64,000 nt of DNA from Robertmurraya siralis (GCF_005502275.1 NZ_SWLZ01000016.1:42935-106934), one strand, 5' to 3'. Counted from the stretch's first letter, positions 52,691 through 62,920 are shown. The notes: a model not told the origin generated them from the sequence alone. Numbers and translations: made by a program.

Positions 52691-53378
52691 TGAATGCATA
52701 CCCAACTCCCCAAACTGTTTTGATCCATTTCTCTTTTCGTGTATCTTCTTCAAGCTTTTTCCGAAGTGTGCGTATATGGACCATAACGGTGTTTCTACCT
52801 TCGAAGTATGCTTCTCCCCATACCTGTGTAAAAATATTCTCCACACTAAAAACCTTTTTTGGATGACTTGCTAACAAATATAAAATATCAAACTCCTTTG
52901 GTGTAAGCTCGATAATTTCACCATAAAGAGTAACTTTACGCTGTTCAAGAGAAATAACTAAGCTACCATATTCTAAATCATTTTTAATATCTTTAACGGT
53001 TTGATTTAACTTCATGAAACGGCGAAGCTGAGCATTGACACGAGCAATCAACTCTATCGGAGTGAATGGTTTAGTCATATAATCATCTGCTCCAATAACA
53101 AGTCCATGTACTTTGTCGAAATCGGATGTTTTTGCACTCAAAAAAATGATAGGCATATTATATTTTTCGCGAATCCTTTTGGTCACCTCATATCCATCTA
53201 TTTTGGGCATCATGATATCCAAAATTAGTAAATCGATTGATTGAGACTCCACAATACGAATTGTTTCCAGTCCGTCTGATGCTTTAATAACATGGAAGCC
53301 TTCCTTTTTTAAATGTATTGCAATGAGGTCTGCGATTTCCTTTTCGTCATCGGCGATCAATATTGAAATTTCTTTCAT
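52683..53378 (-). CDS. VanR-like response regulator
   Basis: A 231-residue OmpR-family regulator. Receiver: ILIADDEKEIAD with the acidic pair near the start, Asp in LLILDIMMPKIDGY at about residue 53, LSAKTSD and TKPFTPIELI with the switch Lys. DNA-binding: LTPKEFDILYLLASHPKK and GRNTVMVHIRTLRKKLEED, ending in GVGYAFNG. AGGAG precedes the ATG at 53378. It probably forms one operon with the kinase, and a D,D-carboxypeptidase follows, an arrangement seen in glycopeptide-sensing systems; no vanHAX-like ligase gene is present, so resistance is not implied. Confidence 0.9.
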   Translation of the reverse strand: MKEISILIADDEKEIADLIAIHLKKEGFHVIKASDGLETIRIVESQSIDLLILDIMMPKIDGYEVTKRIREKYNMPIIFLSAKTSDFDKVHGLVIGADDYMTKPFTPIELIARVNAQLRRFMKLNQTVKDIKNDLEYGSLVISLEQRKVTLYGEIIELTPKEFDILYLLASHPKKVFSVENIFTQVWGEAYFEGRNTVMVHIRTLRKKLEEDTRKEKWIKTVWGVGYAFNG

Positions 53379-53829
53379 TTTTCTACTCCTAAACAATTAG
53401 TTTTATCCTTACAGACAGGCAATTTTTAAATTAAATTCGGATGATTAGGCATGATTTGTAACCGATGCTTTTACTTTCATTATAGCAAATAAGCCTTAAA
53501 TAATTTTTGGAATATGAAACAAGTAGTGGATCCGGCCAAAAAGAAGAAGTTTTCTTCGGTAACTGAATCGATTTCATCATGTACCATTGCTAATTAAAAA
53601 ACGAACAGTATTACGTTTAATAATCATTTATGTCCGCATTTACTCCTTAAAATAATGTAAAATTAAAATGAACGTTGGTTTTTTTACTTGAAGTGCGCAA
53701 TTATGAAGTGGACTCAACTAAACAATAATATCCGAACAATAAAAAAATAACCTTGAATAATGTTCGCTTTTATATATTGACGTAGGTCTTTGTCCTTGTT
53801 AAAATGAGAAAGAATTTAATATTGTCGTG
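53379..53829. other. intergenic stretch upstream of pbuG leader
   Basis: AT-rich. It must hold the promoters for the two-component pair (leftward) and pbuG (rightward; TTGACG at about 53777 and TAAAAT at about 53800 are candidates). No gene was found. Confidence 0.4.
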
Positions 53830-53901
53830 TACATCGTATAATGTTGGGGATATGGCCCAAAAGTTTCTACCAGGCTACCGTAAATGGCTTGACTACGAAG
53901 T
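53830..53901 (+). promoter_or_regulatory. purine riboswitch aptamer, guanine class
   Basis: P1 TCGTA/TACGA with outer pairs, a P2 arm TTGGG..CCCAA with loop GATATGG, junction AGTTTCTACC, P3 GGCTA/TGGCT with loop CCGTAAA. The specificity base is C (GACTAC), so guanine or hypoxanthine. The P1 3' strand pairs alternatively with 53959-53968 (TTGACTACGA with TCGTTGTCAA), giving an antiterminator that overlaps the terminator's 5' arm: a classical OFF switch. Confidence 0.93.
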
Positions 53902-53967
53902 AAGTGATGATCGAACGGTTAATGCTCTTATTTTTCTTTTTTCGATTGTTTCACAAGCTCGTTGTCA

Positions 53968-53998
53968 ACGCTCCTGGTATGTACGGGGCGTTTTTTTT
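53968..53998 (+). terminator. riboswitch terminator of pbuG
   Basis: ACGCTCC pairs with GGGGCGT, then eight T. It forms when ligand keeps the aptamer folded. Confidence 0.85.
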
Positions 53999-54054
53999 AT
54001 TTATTCTTGAAAATATGAAGTAACGCTGACAACTCTTTAGGAGGAATCGAAGGA

Positions 54055-55383
54055 ATGAAGAATTATTTTCAGTTTGAACAGCTCGGTACAAACTACCGTC
54101 GCGAAATTATTGGTGGTGTAACAACCTTTTTATCAATGGCATACATTTTAGTAGTAAACCCTCTTATGCTTTCTCTAGCAGATGTTCCAGACTTGCCAGA
54201 TGAAATGCGAATGAATATGGGAGCGGTATTTGTTGCAACTGCAGTGGCTGCAGCTATCGGTTCTCTCTTAATGGGATTGATTGCTAAGTATCCGATAGCT
54301 TTGGCACCAGGAATGGGCTTGAATGCTTTTTTTGCGTTTACTGTTGTTTTAACGATGGGCGTTCCTTGGCAGCACGCTTTAGGTGGAGTATTTATTTCTG
54401 GGGTTATATTTGTAATTTTAACACTTTCGGGGTTTCGTGAAAAAATCATAAATGCGATTCCGGCAGAATTAAAGTATGCAGTAAGTGCTGGTATCGGTTT
54501 GTTTATTACATTTGTTGGTGCCCAAAATGCAGGGATCATTGTCAATGATGATGCTACTTTAGTTGTTTTAGGCGATATTCACGATGGCAATGTGCTACTT
54601 GCTGTATTCGGGATTATCATTACGGTTATTTTAATGACAAGAGGCGTGAATGGTGGAATCTTTATCGGGATGGTAATTACAGCCATAGCCGGAATGCTAT
54701 TAGGATTAATTGATAGACCAGAAAAAATTGTTGACTCTATTCCAAGTATAGCTCCAACTTTTGGTGCAGCATTTGGTGCATTTAGTGATAGCTCGTTCTT
54801 TACGACACAAATGCTTGTCGTTGTACTGACATTCCTTTTCGTAGACTTCTTTGATACAGCGGGGACTTTAGTTGGAGTAGCAAATCAGGCTGGTCTTATG
54901 AAGGATAATAAGTTGCCTCGCGCCGGTAAAGCGCTTTTTGCTGACGCGGTAGCTACAGTGTCAGGTGCAGTGCTAGGGACATCCACTACAACTTCTTATA
55001 TCGAATCATCTGCTGGGGTTGCTGCAGGTGCGAGAACAGGATTTGCTTCTATTGTAACAGCAGTTTTATTCTTACTATCATTATTTTTCTTCCCTGTGTT
55101 ATCAGTGGTTACTTCTGCGGTTACTGCACCGGCATTAATCATTGTTGGGGTCTTAATGGTAGCATCACTTGGAAAAATTGATTGGACAAAATTCGAAATT
55201 GCGGTTCCTGCATTTTTGACAATTCTAGCAATGCCATTAACATATAGCATTGCAACAGGAATTGCGATCGGCTTTATTTTTTATCCAATTACAATGATTG
55301 TAAAAGGAAGAACTAAAGAAATTCACCCGATTATGTACGGACTATTTGTCGTCTTTGTTCTTTACTTTATTTTCTTGAAATAA
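54055..55383 (+). CDS. pbuG: hypoxanthine/guanine permease
   Basis: A 442-residue purine:proton symporter of the NCS2/AzgA group with about 13 helices. Signature regions: NYRREIIGGVTTFLSMAYI near the N-terminus, the APGMGLNAFFAF segment, the FVDFFDTAGTLVGVANQAG stretch (helix 8) with the Asp-Thr residues of substrate binding, and GTSTTTSYIESSAGVAAGAR. AGGAGG precedes the ATG. Guanine-class riboswitch control fits uptake of hypoxanthine and guanine. In B. subtilis pbuG follows guaA directly; here the mobile element and some other genes separate them. Confidence 0.95.
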   Translation: MKNYFQFEQLGTNYRREIIGGVTTFLSMAYILVVNPLMLSLADVPDLPDEMRMNMGAVFVATAVAAAIGSLLMGLIAKYPIALAPGMGLNAFFAFTVVLTMGVPWQHALGGVFISGVIFVILTLSGFREKIINAIPAELKYAVSAGIGLFITFVGAQNAGIIVNDDATLVVLGDIHDGNVLLAVFGIIITVILMTRGVNGGIFIGMVITAIAGMLLGLIDRPEKIVDSIPSIAPTFGAAFGAFSDSSFFTTQMLVVVLTFLFVDFFDTAGTLVGVANQAGLMKDNKLPRAGKALFADAVATVSGAVLGTSTTTSYIESSAGVAAGARTGFASIVTAVLFLLSLFFFPVLSVVTSAVTAPALIIVGVLMVASLGKIDWTKFEIAVPAFLTILAMPLTYSIATGIAIGFIFYPITMIVKGRTKEIHPIMYGLFVVFVLYFIFLK

Positions 55384-55396
55384 TAATTGCTGAAAG

Positions 55397-55428
55397 AAGA
55401 GCTGCACTTTAATGTGCAGTTCTTTTTT
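55397..55428 (+). terminator. terminator after pbuG
   Basis: AGAGCTGCAC pairs with GTGCAGTTCT around TTTAAT, then six T. Confidence 0.85.
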
Positions 55429-55510
55429 GTTATTTTGCAACTTTTCTTATTGATTCTTTATCAATATTTATATAGCATAAAGGAATGGGTGTGATGAAAG
55501 AGGAGATACG

Positions 55511-56353
55511 ATGGAGCAATTAAAAGTATTGAAAGCGCTCAACAATAATGTGTTAATTGGTAATCATCCGACATATGGGGAAGTTGTGATCATCGGAAAA
55601 GGGATCGGTTTCAATCGCCAGCAAGGAGATAGCATTGATTCGACCGTTGTGGAAAAGCTTTTTGTTTTGAAAGATGAAAAAGAGCAAAAGAATTATATAA
55701 AGCTTCTGCCATTTTTAGATAATGATTTATTAGAAGTGTTCATTTCTTGTATTGAATTAATCAAGAAGAGAACAAAAGCAACTTTGAATGAGCATATTCA
55801 TGTTGCGCTAACGGATCATCTATTGTTTGCTGTTTCAAGGCTTTCAAAAGGAATGGAAATGAGCAATCCTTTTTTGATTGAAACGAAAGCGCTCTATCCG
55901 TTTGAATATGATATTGCCCGAGATGTTGTCAAGCTGATTGGAGAGAAAACAGACGTGAAGCTTCCAGAAGGGGAAGTTGGTTTTATCGCTCTTCATATCC
56001 ATTCTGCTGTCATGAACAAAAATCTTTCAGATGTGAATCGTCATTCCCAACTTGTTACAAAGCTGGTGGACATGATTGAGGAAAGATTGAAGATTAAATT
56101 GGATAAGGAAAGCGTTGATTATATGCGTCTTGTACGCCATATTCGTTTCACGATTGAACGGGTTCAAACTGGGGAAAAGGTAGAAGAACCAGAAAAGATC
56201 AGTTTGCTCTTGAAGGAAGAATATCCGGTGTGTTACAATCTTTCATGGAAACTCATTAAGGTTATGCAGCAAGAGCTGAGGAAGCCTGTTTATAATGCTG
56301 AAGCAGTATACTTGACCATGCATTTACAGCGTCTTCAGAAAAAGGTTAAATAG
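55511..56353 (+). CDS. glcT: GlcT antiterminator of ptsG
   Basis: A 280-residue BglG/GlcT protein. Residues 1-60 are the RNA-binding domain (KVLKALNNNVLIGNHPTYGE, GKGIGFNRQQGD). PRD1 (about 65-170) contains AVSRLSKGMEM and ALYPFEYDIA; PRD2 (about 175-280) contains IHSAVMNKN and RLVRHIRFTIERV; each carries conserved His for phosphorylation by the PTS. When glucose is present the unphosphorylated protein binds the RAT hairpin upstream of ptsG (56395) and prevents termination. It lies directly before ptsG, as in B. subtilis. RBS GAGGAGA. Confidence 0.93.
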   Translation: MEQLKVLKALNNNVLIGNHPTYGEVVIIGKGIGFNRQQGDSIDSTVVEKLFVLKDEKEQKNYIKLLPFLDNDLLEVFISCIELIKKRTKATLNEHIHVALTDHLLFAVSRLSKGMEMSNPFLIETKALYPFEYDIARDVVKLIGEKTDVKLPEGEVGFIALHIHSAVMNKNLSDVNRHSQLVTKLVDMIEERLKIKLDKESVDYMRLVRHIRFTIERVQTGEKVEEPEKISLLLKEEYPVCYNLSWKLIKVMQQELRKPVYNAEAVYLTMHLQRLQKKVK

Positions 56354-56394
56354 TTAATTAAATTCCGAAAGAAGCCTTTCGGTTTCAATATCAC

Positions 56395-56420
56395 GTGTTA
56401 CTGATTCGATCAGGCATGAG
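56395..56420 (+). promoter_or_regulatory. RAT antiterminator site of ptsG
   Basis: GTGTTACTGATTCGATCAGG plus CATGAG, the imperfect hairpin bound by GlcT. Its 3' end (GGCATGAG, 56413) is the 5' arm of the terminator, so binding excludes termination. Confidence 0.85.
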
Positions 56421-56505
56421 TGAAAAATGTAATTGAATCAAACTGTTAAGGGTACGATAAGCCCAAACAGCTCTATTCAGTTATTTTTTCCTCATGCCTT
56501 TTTTT
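56413..56505 (+). terminator. RAT-controlled terminator of ptsG
   Basis: GGCATGAG (56413-56420) pairs with CTCATGCC (56491-56498), followed by seven T. It forms when GlcT is inactive. Confidence 0.85.
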
Positions 56506-56585
56506 GTGCTTTCAAAGCTGGAGTTTTGCAGAAATTTTGAAATGAAGCTTAATGAGTTGAAAAATATTAATAGGAGGTTGGCAAC

Positions 56586-58637
56586 ATGTTTAAAAAATTT
56601 TTTGGGGTGTTACAAAAAGTTGGTAAAGCACTAATGCTACCAGTAGCACTACTGCCGGCTGCAGGTATTTTACTGGCGTTGGGAGCTGCGTTGAGAAACC
56701 CGGCCTTACTTGAATTAGCGCCCTTTTTAGATAATAGCGGGGTTGATTTGGTCGCATCTATTATGCAAAACGCTGGTGATATCGTTTTCGGTAATCTGCC
56801 TGTTTTATTTGCTGTAGGGGTAGCTGTTGGTTTAGCTGGAGGTGACGGTGTTGCCGGGCTAGCGGCGATCATCGGTTACTTAATCATGAATGTAACAATG
56901 GGGACAACTCTTGGGATTACAGCAGAAGATGTCAACGGATTAAATTATGCTAGTGTGCTTGGAGTTCCGACCTTACAGACTGGAGTATTTGGTGGTATTA
57001 TTGTTGGAATCATTGCTGCATCACTTTACAATCGTTTTTATGAAATAGAATTGCCATCTTACTTAGGTTTTTTTGCAGGTAAGCGATTTGTACCGATTAT
57101 TACAGCAGGCTCAGCAGTTGTTTTAGGATTATTGATGCTGATTATCTGGCCACCAATTCAAAATGGATTAAATGCTTTCTCGCAAAACATGGTTCACGCT
57201 AATTTAACACTATCGGCTTTTATTTTCGGTGTTATTGAACGTGCGTTAATTCCTTTTGGATTGCATCATATTTTCTATTCTCCATTCTGGTATGAATTCG
57301 GTGAATATGTCAATGCGGCTGGACAATTGGTTCGTGGCGACCAACGTATTTTCATGGCGCAAATTACAGACAATGTTCAAGATTTAACAGCGGGAACATT
57401 TATGACAGGTAAATTCCCATTCATGATGTTTGGTTTGCCAGCGGCGGCATTAGCGATCTATCATGAAGCTCGTCCAGAAAGAAAGGTAGTGGTTGGAGGA
57501 TTGATGGCATCTGCTGCCCTTACTGCTTTCTTAACAGGGATCACCGAGCCAATTGAATTCTCATTTTTATTCGTAGCACCTGTACTATTTGGTATTCATA
57601 CTATCTTTGCTGGTCTTTCATTTATGACCATGCATCTGTTGAATGTAAAAATCGGGATGACTTTCTCAGGTGGACTAATTGATTATATTTTATTCGGATT
57701 AATTAACCCACAAACAAACGCTTGGTTAGTTATTCCGGTTGGTCTAGTGTTTTCGGTTATTTATTACTTTGGATTCCGATTTGCGATTCGGAAGTTTAAC
57801 TTGAAAACTCCTGGCCGTGAAGATGAGGATGCAAATGATGAAGATACGCAAGGAAAAACGAGTGATCTTCCATACGATATTCTTGATGCAATGGGTGGGA
57901 AAGAAAATATTTCTCATTTAGATGCTTGTATTACACGTTTACGTGTATCGGTAAATGATATTGAAAATGTAGATAAAGAACGTTTGAAAAAATTAGGCGC
58001 ATCAGGGGTTCTTGAAGTGGGAAACAATATTCAAGCGATATTCGGACCTCGCTCTGAAACGATTAAAGGACAGATGAAAGATATAATGGAAGGAAAGAGA
58101 CCTCGTCCAGTGGAAAAAAACTCTGTTAAAGGTGCGGGGCAAACAGAGGATGTAACACCTGCTGATATGAAATTGGGCAAGGATGATTTTGTTTCTCCGT
58201 TAAAAGGTGAAATCAAGCCGATTACAGAAGTTCCAGATGCGGTTTTCTCTGGAAAAATGATGGGTGATGGCTTTGCGATCGTACCGACTGAAGGAATCGT
58301 TGTTTCACCAGTCGATGGTAAAATCGTTAATTTCTTTCCAACAAAGCATGCTTTAGGAATACTAGCTGACTCCGGTCGGGAAATACTTATTCATGTTGGG
58401 ATCGATACGGTTAATTTAAAAGGCGTAGGCTTTGAAGCTTTAGTTAATGAAGATGACCGTGTGGAGAAAGGCCAACCTTTATTAAAGGTAGATCTTGAAG
58501 TGATTAAAGATAAAGTTCCTTCTATTATTACACCAGTTGTATTTACAAATCTAGCTGAGGGTGAACAGGTTGTTATTCAAAAACAAGGTACTGTGGAAAA
58601 AGGTGAGGAAAATATTGTAGCTGTCACAAAAGCATAA
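56586..58637 (+). CDS. ptsG: glucose PTS permease EIICBA
   Basis: Imports and phosphorylates glucose. 683 residues in the order EIIC-EIIB-EIIA. EIIC (about 1-390) has ten helices, with the active-site motif [19 protein letters not shown] (about 430-510): [11 protein letters not shown] with the phospho-accepting Cys. EIIA (about 540-683): [14 protein letters not shown] and [13 protein letters not shown], the His in this motif accepting phosphate from HPr. Tightly controlled by the RAT/terminator before it. AGGAGG precedes the ATG. A linker rich in Asp/Glu joins C and B. The protein is slightly shorter than B. subtilis PtsG. Confidence 0.95.
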   Translation: MFKKFFGVLQKVGKALMLPVALLPAAGILLALGAALRNPALLELAPFLDNSGVDLVASIMQNAGDIVFGNLPVLFAVGVAVGLAGGDGVAGLAAIIGYLIMNVTMGTTLGITAEDVNGLNYASVLGVPTLQTGVFGGIIVGIIAASLYNRFYEIELPSYLGFFAGKRFVPIITAGSAVVLGLLMLIIWPPIQNGLNAFSQNMVHANLTLSAFIFGVIERALIPFGLHHIFYSPFWYEFGEYVNAAGQLVRGDQRIFMAQITDNVQDLTAGTFMTGKFPFMMFGLPAAALAIYHEARPERKVVVGGLMASAALTAFLTGITEPIEFSFLFVAPVLFGIHTIFAGLSFMTMHLLNVKIGMTFSGGLIDYILFGLINPQTNAWLVIPVGLVFSVIYYFGFRFAIRKFNLKTPGREDEDANDEDTQGKTSDLPYDILDAMGGKENISHLDACITRLRVSVNDIENVDKERLKKLGASGVLEVGNNIQAIFGPRSETIKGQMKDIMEGKRPRPVEKNSVKGAGQTEDVTPADMKLGKDDFVSPLKGEIKPITEVPDAVFSGKMMGDGFAIVPTEGIVVSPVDGKIVNFFPTKHALGILADSGREILIHVGIDTVNLKGVGFEALVNEDDRVEKGQPLLKVDLEVIKDKVPSIITPVVFTNLAEGEQVVIQKQGTVEKGEENIVAVTKA

Positions 58638-59027
58638 GGAGAAACTTGATCGATCTCCCCCGTATTGGGAGGTCGATACATTTATTTCTTGTATAAAGTT
58701 GTTATCTTCGATTTTTGCAAGTGAAATAAATATAAAAACAGCCTTGAATCCTTATAATACTGGTTCTTTGGCTGTTTTAGTTGTCAGAAAATTGTAGTGT
58801 CATTTTCTTGTTTATAAATATCCAGTGAAACGAGAGTGCGCTCTAAATAGTTCTTTAATTTAACTTTACGCTGAATGTTTTTATTCAATGATGTTGCAAA
58901 TAGCCACGGCATTGATTTTTATTATGTTGCCATAAAGGTACATGCCAAGCTATAAAAGTTCTCCAAAGAACAAATTAGACAACTGCAGGCATAGTATAAT
59001 GGCAATAAATATGGGCGAAAAGTTAAG
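58638..59027. other. convergent intergenic region with two terminator hairpins
   Basis: ATCGATCTCCC pairs with GGGAGGTCGAT (58649-58677; one wobble) shortly after ptsG, with a weak T run. AAAACAGCC/GGCTGTTTT (58735-58778) with T on both sides can act for ptsG and for the operon coming from the right. No gene found. Confidence 0.6.
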
Positions 59028-60047
59028 CTACTCACCTTTTTCTTTATAATACGGTGAGAACGGAAGTATTGTTTCGGCATGTCTAACAATTCCTAAGGAG
59101 TTGACTTCTTCAATTGTTGACACATCGTTCTCATCAAAAAATGGAGTCATCCCCCCACAAATACTTGCTGAAATAGCTCCAATTGTATCTGTATCAGCTC
59201 CGACACTTGCGCTGATTTTTGCAGCTTTCATAGGCTCTCCGTTAGCGAGCTGCACAATAGCTAAAACAGCAGGAATCGTTTCGATTGTTTCAACACCAGT
59301 TCCTAACTCATTAACAATTCGTGTAACTGCTTCTTCTTCAGTACAATTTTTAACAATGTCACGGGCATATTCAATTCGGAAGGATAAGGACGGGCTCGGA
59401 AATTCAGCTCCCAATCCTTTTGATTTTTCAGCTGTTTTAATAGCGATTTCCCAAATTTCGTCCAGATTCATTCCACCTGAAGCAACATAACTAATACAGG
59501 CTGCTACTACGCATGCACCAGACACAGCTATACTCGTATTATGCGTTGGTAAACATATCTCATAAACATTATTCATCAGCTCATCTAAATGTTTGTAATC
59601 AGATATGAGACCGATCGGTGAAATTTTCATGGCTGCACCATTGGTTGTATTACCAAATCCAGTTTTGTTAATAGGAACACCTTTTTTTATTGCTTGGACA
59701 GCCTTAAGTGTTGAGGGACCAGAAACCAATTTAGAATCCTCTGCATTAGAAATCCACTCTGTCAAATGCTCAATATAATTCATTGCGTTTAATTTTCCTT
59801 GATTTTGAACAATCGACTCTAGAATCATAACAGTATTTATTGTGTCATCAGTAATAGATCCAGCAGGTAAATTTCTTGGAATTAATGGGTTTTCTAAAGA
59901 TGGCAACAACATTTGAATTCCATTAGGAAAGTTTCTTTTTATTTGTTTATACGTCCAAAATTCTGTGGGCATTCCATATGCATCACCAACAGCTCCTCCT
60001 ATTAAGATTCCTTTTATTCTTTTTAATAATTCATCATTTGTCGTCAT
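59028..60047 (-). CDS. ADP-ribosylglycohydrolase-family enzyme
   Basis: A 339-residue member of the ADP-ribosylglycohydrolase/DraG fold (all-alpha with a two-magnesium site). Seen: GILIGGAVGDAYGMPTEF, with the first Asp near residue 21; ITDDT near residue 65, the TDDT motif binding metal; and VGADTDTIGAISASICGGM with the second metal-binding DTD. Usual members remove ADP-ribose from proteins or small molecules. The ATG at 60047 has GGAGGAG six bases upstream and overlaps the PTS gene by 14 bases, so both are made together. The substrate is unknown; the link to a PTS sugar uptake gene suggests a sugar- or nucleoside-related glycoside. All key acidic residues are present. Confidence 0.88.
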   Translation of the reverse strand: MTTNDELLKRIKGILIGGAVGDAYGMPTEFWTYKQIKRNFPNGIQMLLPSLENPLIPRNLPAGSITDDTINTVMILESIVQNQGKLNAMNYIEHLTEWISNAEDSKLVSGPSTLKAVQAIKKGVPINKTGFGNTTNGAAMKISPIGLISDYKHLDELMNNVYEICLPTHNTSIAVSGACVVAACISYVASGGMNLDEIWEIAIKTAEKSKGLGAEFPSPSLSFRIEYARDIVKNCTEEEAVTRIVNELGTGVETIETIPAVLAIVQLANGEPMKAAKISASVGADTDTIGAISASICGGMTPFFDENDVSTIEEVNSLGIVRHAETILPFSPYYKEKGE

Positions 60048-61980
60048 GCAAAACTCCTCCATCCTTAGGTAAAACGCTAGTCCCGCTATTCAATTGGATT
60101 GATATTAATTCATCTGTATAGTTAATAAAACCAGAACCTGTAATTAATATGTTCGCATATTTATCTGAATTTGTAATAACTACCGGTGTTTCAATACTAA
60201 AGTTTTCTTTTTTGATCGCCTCTAAATTAAATTCGACAATTGCTTCTCCTTTTTTTACTAAATCTCCCTGTTCTTTTAATTTTTTGAAGTATTGACCTTC
60301 TAACCTTACAGTATCTTTCCCAACATGAACAAGCATCTCTACTCCGTCCGTACTAGTTATCCCCACAGCATGTCCAGTTGGAAAAACCGTTGTAATCATC
60401 CCATCAAAAGGAGCTACTACTTGATTTCCTTCTGGATAAAATAAAATGCCTTTACCTAATAACCCGTTTGCAAATGCTGAGTCAGTTGCATTTTCTAGCT
60501 TTGTAACGTTCCCTTTCAATGGAGAATAAATTAATTTTTCGCCTAATCCAGATTTTTTATGATGAACTGCCTCTTCTGTCTTCGGTTCAATTTTTTTGTC
60601 AAAAATTAAGTAAGTCAATAAGAATGAAATAATAATGGAAATGAGTACACCAACAATTGAAATAATTAAACCTGAGTACTCACCATTTGGATTTAAGAAT
60701 GAAACAAAACCAAATATTCCAACAACGCCAGCATACATATCAGCGCCAAATGCTGAAATAAAAGTTCCTCCAATAGCCCCTCCGAGCATGGAAAATACAA
60801 AACGCTTTTTTACCTGAAGTGTAACACCATAAATTGCAGGTTCAATAATACAGAATAGAGCAGAGATAAAAGCTGGAACAGCAATTTCTTTTTGTGTTTT
60901 TGCCTGTGTTCTAAAATAAACTGCTGCTACAACAGCAGCTTGAGCGAATGAAGCAGTAAATAATGTAGGTAAAATGTAATCTGAACCATGCAAGCTTAAA
61001 TTTTGTAAGCCTAAAGTTATTAGCGGCCAATGCAGCCCTAGAATGACCAATGGCTGATAAATAAGTGCCACAATAAAAGATGTAAAAATTGTAGAAAATC
61101 CGTAAAGTGCGGAAATGCTATTTGAAATTAGCTCACTTAACATATTTGTTATAGGACCAATGGCTAATAGAGAAATTGGAATAGTAAGCAAAATAGTTAA
61201 AAAAGGAACGAGAGTAAATGCCATAACTGCTGGAATCTTATTTTTCAAAAAATGATTTATTTTTGATGCAAAGAACACAATAAAAATGATGGGAATAACT
61301 GTAGAACCATATCCCATAGCTGGGAACATAACAGGAATGCCAAAGAAAGTTTGATAGACAGGTGTAGCTACAAATGATCCTTCAAATAGTGTTATTATTG
61401 CATCACCGCTTGCCAAGTTCTCTACCATGCCTGGAAAAGTGATAATCGCTCCAATGATGATTCCTATAGCTGGATCGAGTTTAAATGCCTTTGCGCTTGT
61501 ATAGCCAAGAATAACAGGGAAAAAGTTAAAAATAGCTTGTCCCATAGCGTTTAGTATAAAATAGGCTCCGTCAGTTTCCTGTAGTAACCCTGCAAATGTT
61601 AATATCATAAGGAGACCTTGAATTAATCCGCTGGCGAGTAATATTCCTAAAATCGGAGTTATAACTTTTGTGATTATTTCAATAATTGAATTAAGAACAC
61701 TCTTTTTTTCACTGCTTTCAACACTTTTTTCAGCTCCTATTTTTTCTAAAATAGCAGTATAAACATCGCCTACATGGGTGCCGATCACAACTTGATATTG
61801 TCCTCCAGCCTTCTGAGCAGTTGCAATCTCTTTGTTCTCCTTTAGTTTTGATTCGTTTGCAAGGCTGTAATCATTTAAAGTAAAACGTAATCTTGTCATA
61901 CAATGTGTCAATCCAATAATATTATCCTTTCCACCAACATTTTCGATGATAAAATGCGATAGTTCATCAAATTTCCCCAT
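60034..61980 (-). CDS. PTS EIIBCA permease, beta-glucoside-like
   Basis: A 648-residue sugar importer in the order EIIB-EIIC-EIIA. EIIB (about 1-85): IGLTHCMTRLRFTL with the phosphorylated Cys at about residue 27. EIIC (about 100-460): eight to ten helices, including AFISALFCIIEPAIYGVTLQV with the Glu-Pro active-site motif. EIIA (about 490-640): NQVVAPFDGMITTVFPTGHA and MLVHVGKDTVRLEG, with the His accepting phosphate. BglP, SacP and TreP-like relatives share the plan; the sugar is not evident. AGGAGG stands before the ATG. Transcription is controlled by a RAT/terminator pair at 62013-62082. Confidence 0.92.
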   Translation of the reverse strand: MGKFDELSHFIIENVGGKDNIIGLTHCMTRLRFTLNDYSLANESKLKENKEIATAQKAGGQYQVVIGTHVGDVYTAILEKIGAEKSVESSEKKSVLNSIIEIITKVITPILGILLASGLIQGLLMILTFAGLLQETDGAYFILNAMGQAIFNFFPVILGYTSAKAFKLDPAIGIIIGAIITFPGMVENLASGDAIITLFEGSFVATPVYQTFFGIPVMFPAMGYGSTVIPIIFIVFFASKINHFLKNKIPAVMAFTLVPFLTILLTIPISLLAIGPITNMLSELISNSISALYGFSTIFTSFIVALIYQPLVILGLHWPLITLGLQNLSLHGSDYILPTLFTASFAQAAVVAAVYFRTQAKTQKEIAVPAFISALFCIIEPAIYGVTLQVKKRFVFSMLGGAIGGTFISAFGADMYAGVVGIFGFVSFLNPNGEYSGLIISIVGVLISIIISFLLTYLIFDKKIEPKTEEAVHHKKSGLGEKLIYSPLKGNVTKLENATDSAFANGLLGKGILFYPEGNQVVAPFDGMITTVFPTGHAVGITSTDGVEMLVHVGKDTVRLEGQYFKKLKEQGDLVKKGEAIVEFNLEAIKKENFSIETPVVITNSDKYANILITGSGFINYTDELISIQLNSGTSVLPKDGGVLHDDK

Positions 61981-62012
61981 TTAGATAGAAACCTCCTAAA
62001 CTTTGTTTTTTA

Positions 62013-62082
62013 TATAAAAAAGGCAATACTTAATAAGTAAAATAACTTATTAAGTATTGCCTGATTTAACAGTTACAACCTT
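62013..62082 (-). promoter_or_regulatory. RAT/terminator switch before the PTS gene
   Basis: On the minus strand, a RAT (AAGGTTGTAACTG then TTAAATCAGGCAATACT) overlaps the left arm of a terminator: AGGCAATACTTAATAAGT with its perfect complement (62021-62062), then eight or so U. The antiterminator protein binds the RAT and keeps the terminator open. Confidence 0.85.
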
Positions 62083-62089
62083 AATTTTT

Positions 62090-62920
62090 TTAATTGATTA
62101 TTCGATTGATATGGAGAATCAAATAGAATTTTTCTTCTTCATGGACTTTTATTTTTAATCGTTTTTCTAAATGAGTTACGATTTTAGCAACACAGGCAAA
62201 TATTTCTGGGAATTTTAATACAATGTCTTTGAACAGGCTAAGATTATTTGAAGTGGTATGCTCATTTGCAAAAACCCTTCGCAGAAAAAATTTTAAATGT
62301 GATACAAATCGAGCATAATTCAATGAGTCTTCGTTGAGTTCCATTTTAAATTGATAACGTATAATAGTTATGATTTCGTGAATAATTTCAGTGCTTAATA
62401 TTGTTTGCTGCATCTCTATGCCATTTTGTTGGGCATTAACGAAATGTAGTGTAATAAAGGCTGCCTCATCTTCAGATAACATAACATTTTCATAGTAATG
62501 TATGATTTTTAATGATTCTAAAGCTGCCTCAAATTCTTTTTTATAAAATTGTTTTATTTCCCATAACAATGCATTTTTAACATCTGTTTTATTTTTGTTT
62601 CTTTCCAATGCATAATTAATGTGGTCTGCTAAACCTATATATACACTATCATCAAATTTTACACTTAACTTTTTCTCCGCAGCTTCTATTAGTTTATTTG
62701 TTAATTCTAAATGATTTATAGGGATTTCATCCATTAATTTCAAAAAACTATTCATAGTTTGAGCAGACTGCAAGACAAATAATTTCTCAATTTTAGTATC
62801 CTCAATTAGATCCCCGATCTTTTTGTTAAAAGCAATTCCTCTGCCAATAATAATATGTTCTAAGTTTCGAGAGTTCTCTGCGAGCACAACATTATTATTA
62901 TAAACTTTTTTAAGTTTCAA
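62090..62920 (-). CDS. BglG/LicT-family antiterminator
   Basis: A 276-residue antiterminator. RNA-binding domain at 1-55 (KKVYNNNVVLAENSRNLEH and IIGRGIAFNKKIGD). PRD1 (about 65-165): YIGLADHINYALERNK with phosphorylatable His. PRD2 (about 170-276): AFITLHFVNAQQNG and YARFVSHLKFFLRRVF. Its start is opposite the RAT/terminator at 62954-63038, so the protein regulates its own operon, and a second RAT lies behind it before the PTS gene. Signal: phosphorylation by HPr and by the cognate EIIBCA. Confidence 0.92.
   Translation of the reverse strand: MKLKKVYNNNVVLAENSRNLEHIIIGRGIAFNKKIGDLIEDTKIEKLFVLQSAQTMNSFLKLMDEIPINHLELTNKLIEAAEKKLSVKFDDSVYIGLADHINYALERNKNKTDVKNALLWEIKQFYKKEFEAALESLKIIHYYENVMLSEDEAAFITLHFVNAQQNGIEMQQTILSTEIIHEIITIIRYQFKMELNEDSLNYARFVSHLKFFLRRVFANEHTTSNNLSLFKDIVLKFPEIFACVAKIVTHLEKRLKIKVHEEEKFYLILHINRIIN

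Noticed and set aside
50525..53378. Vancomycin resistance cluster
   Set aside because: There is no D-Ala-D-Lac or D-Ala-D-Ser ligase, dehydrogenase or dipeptidase gene.
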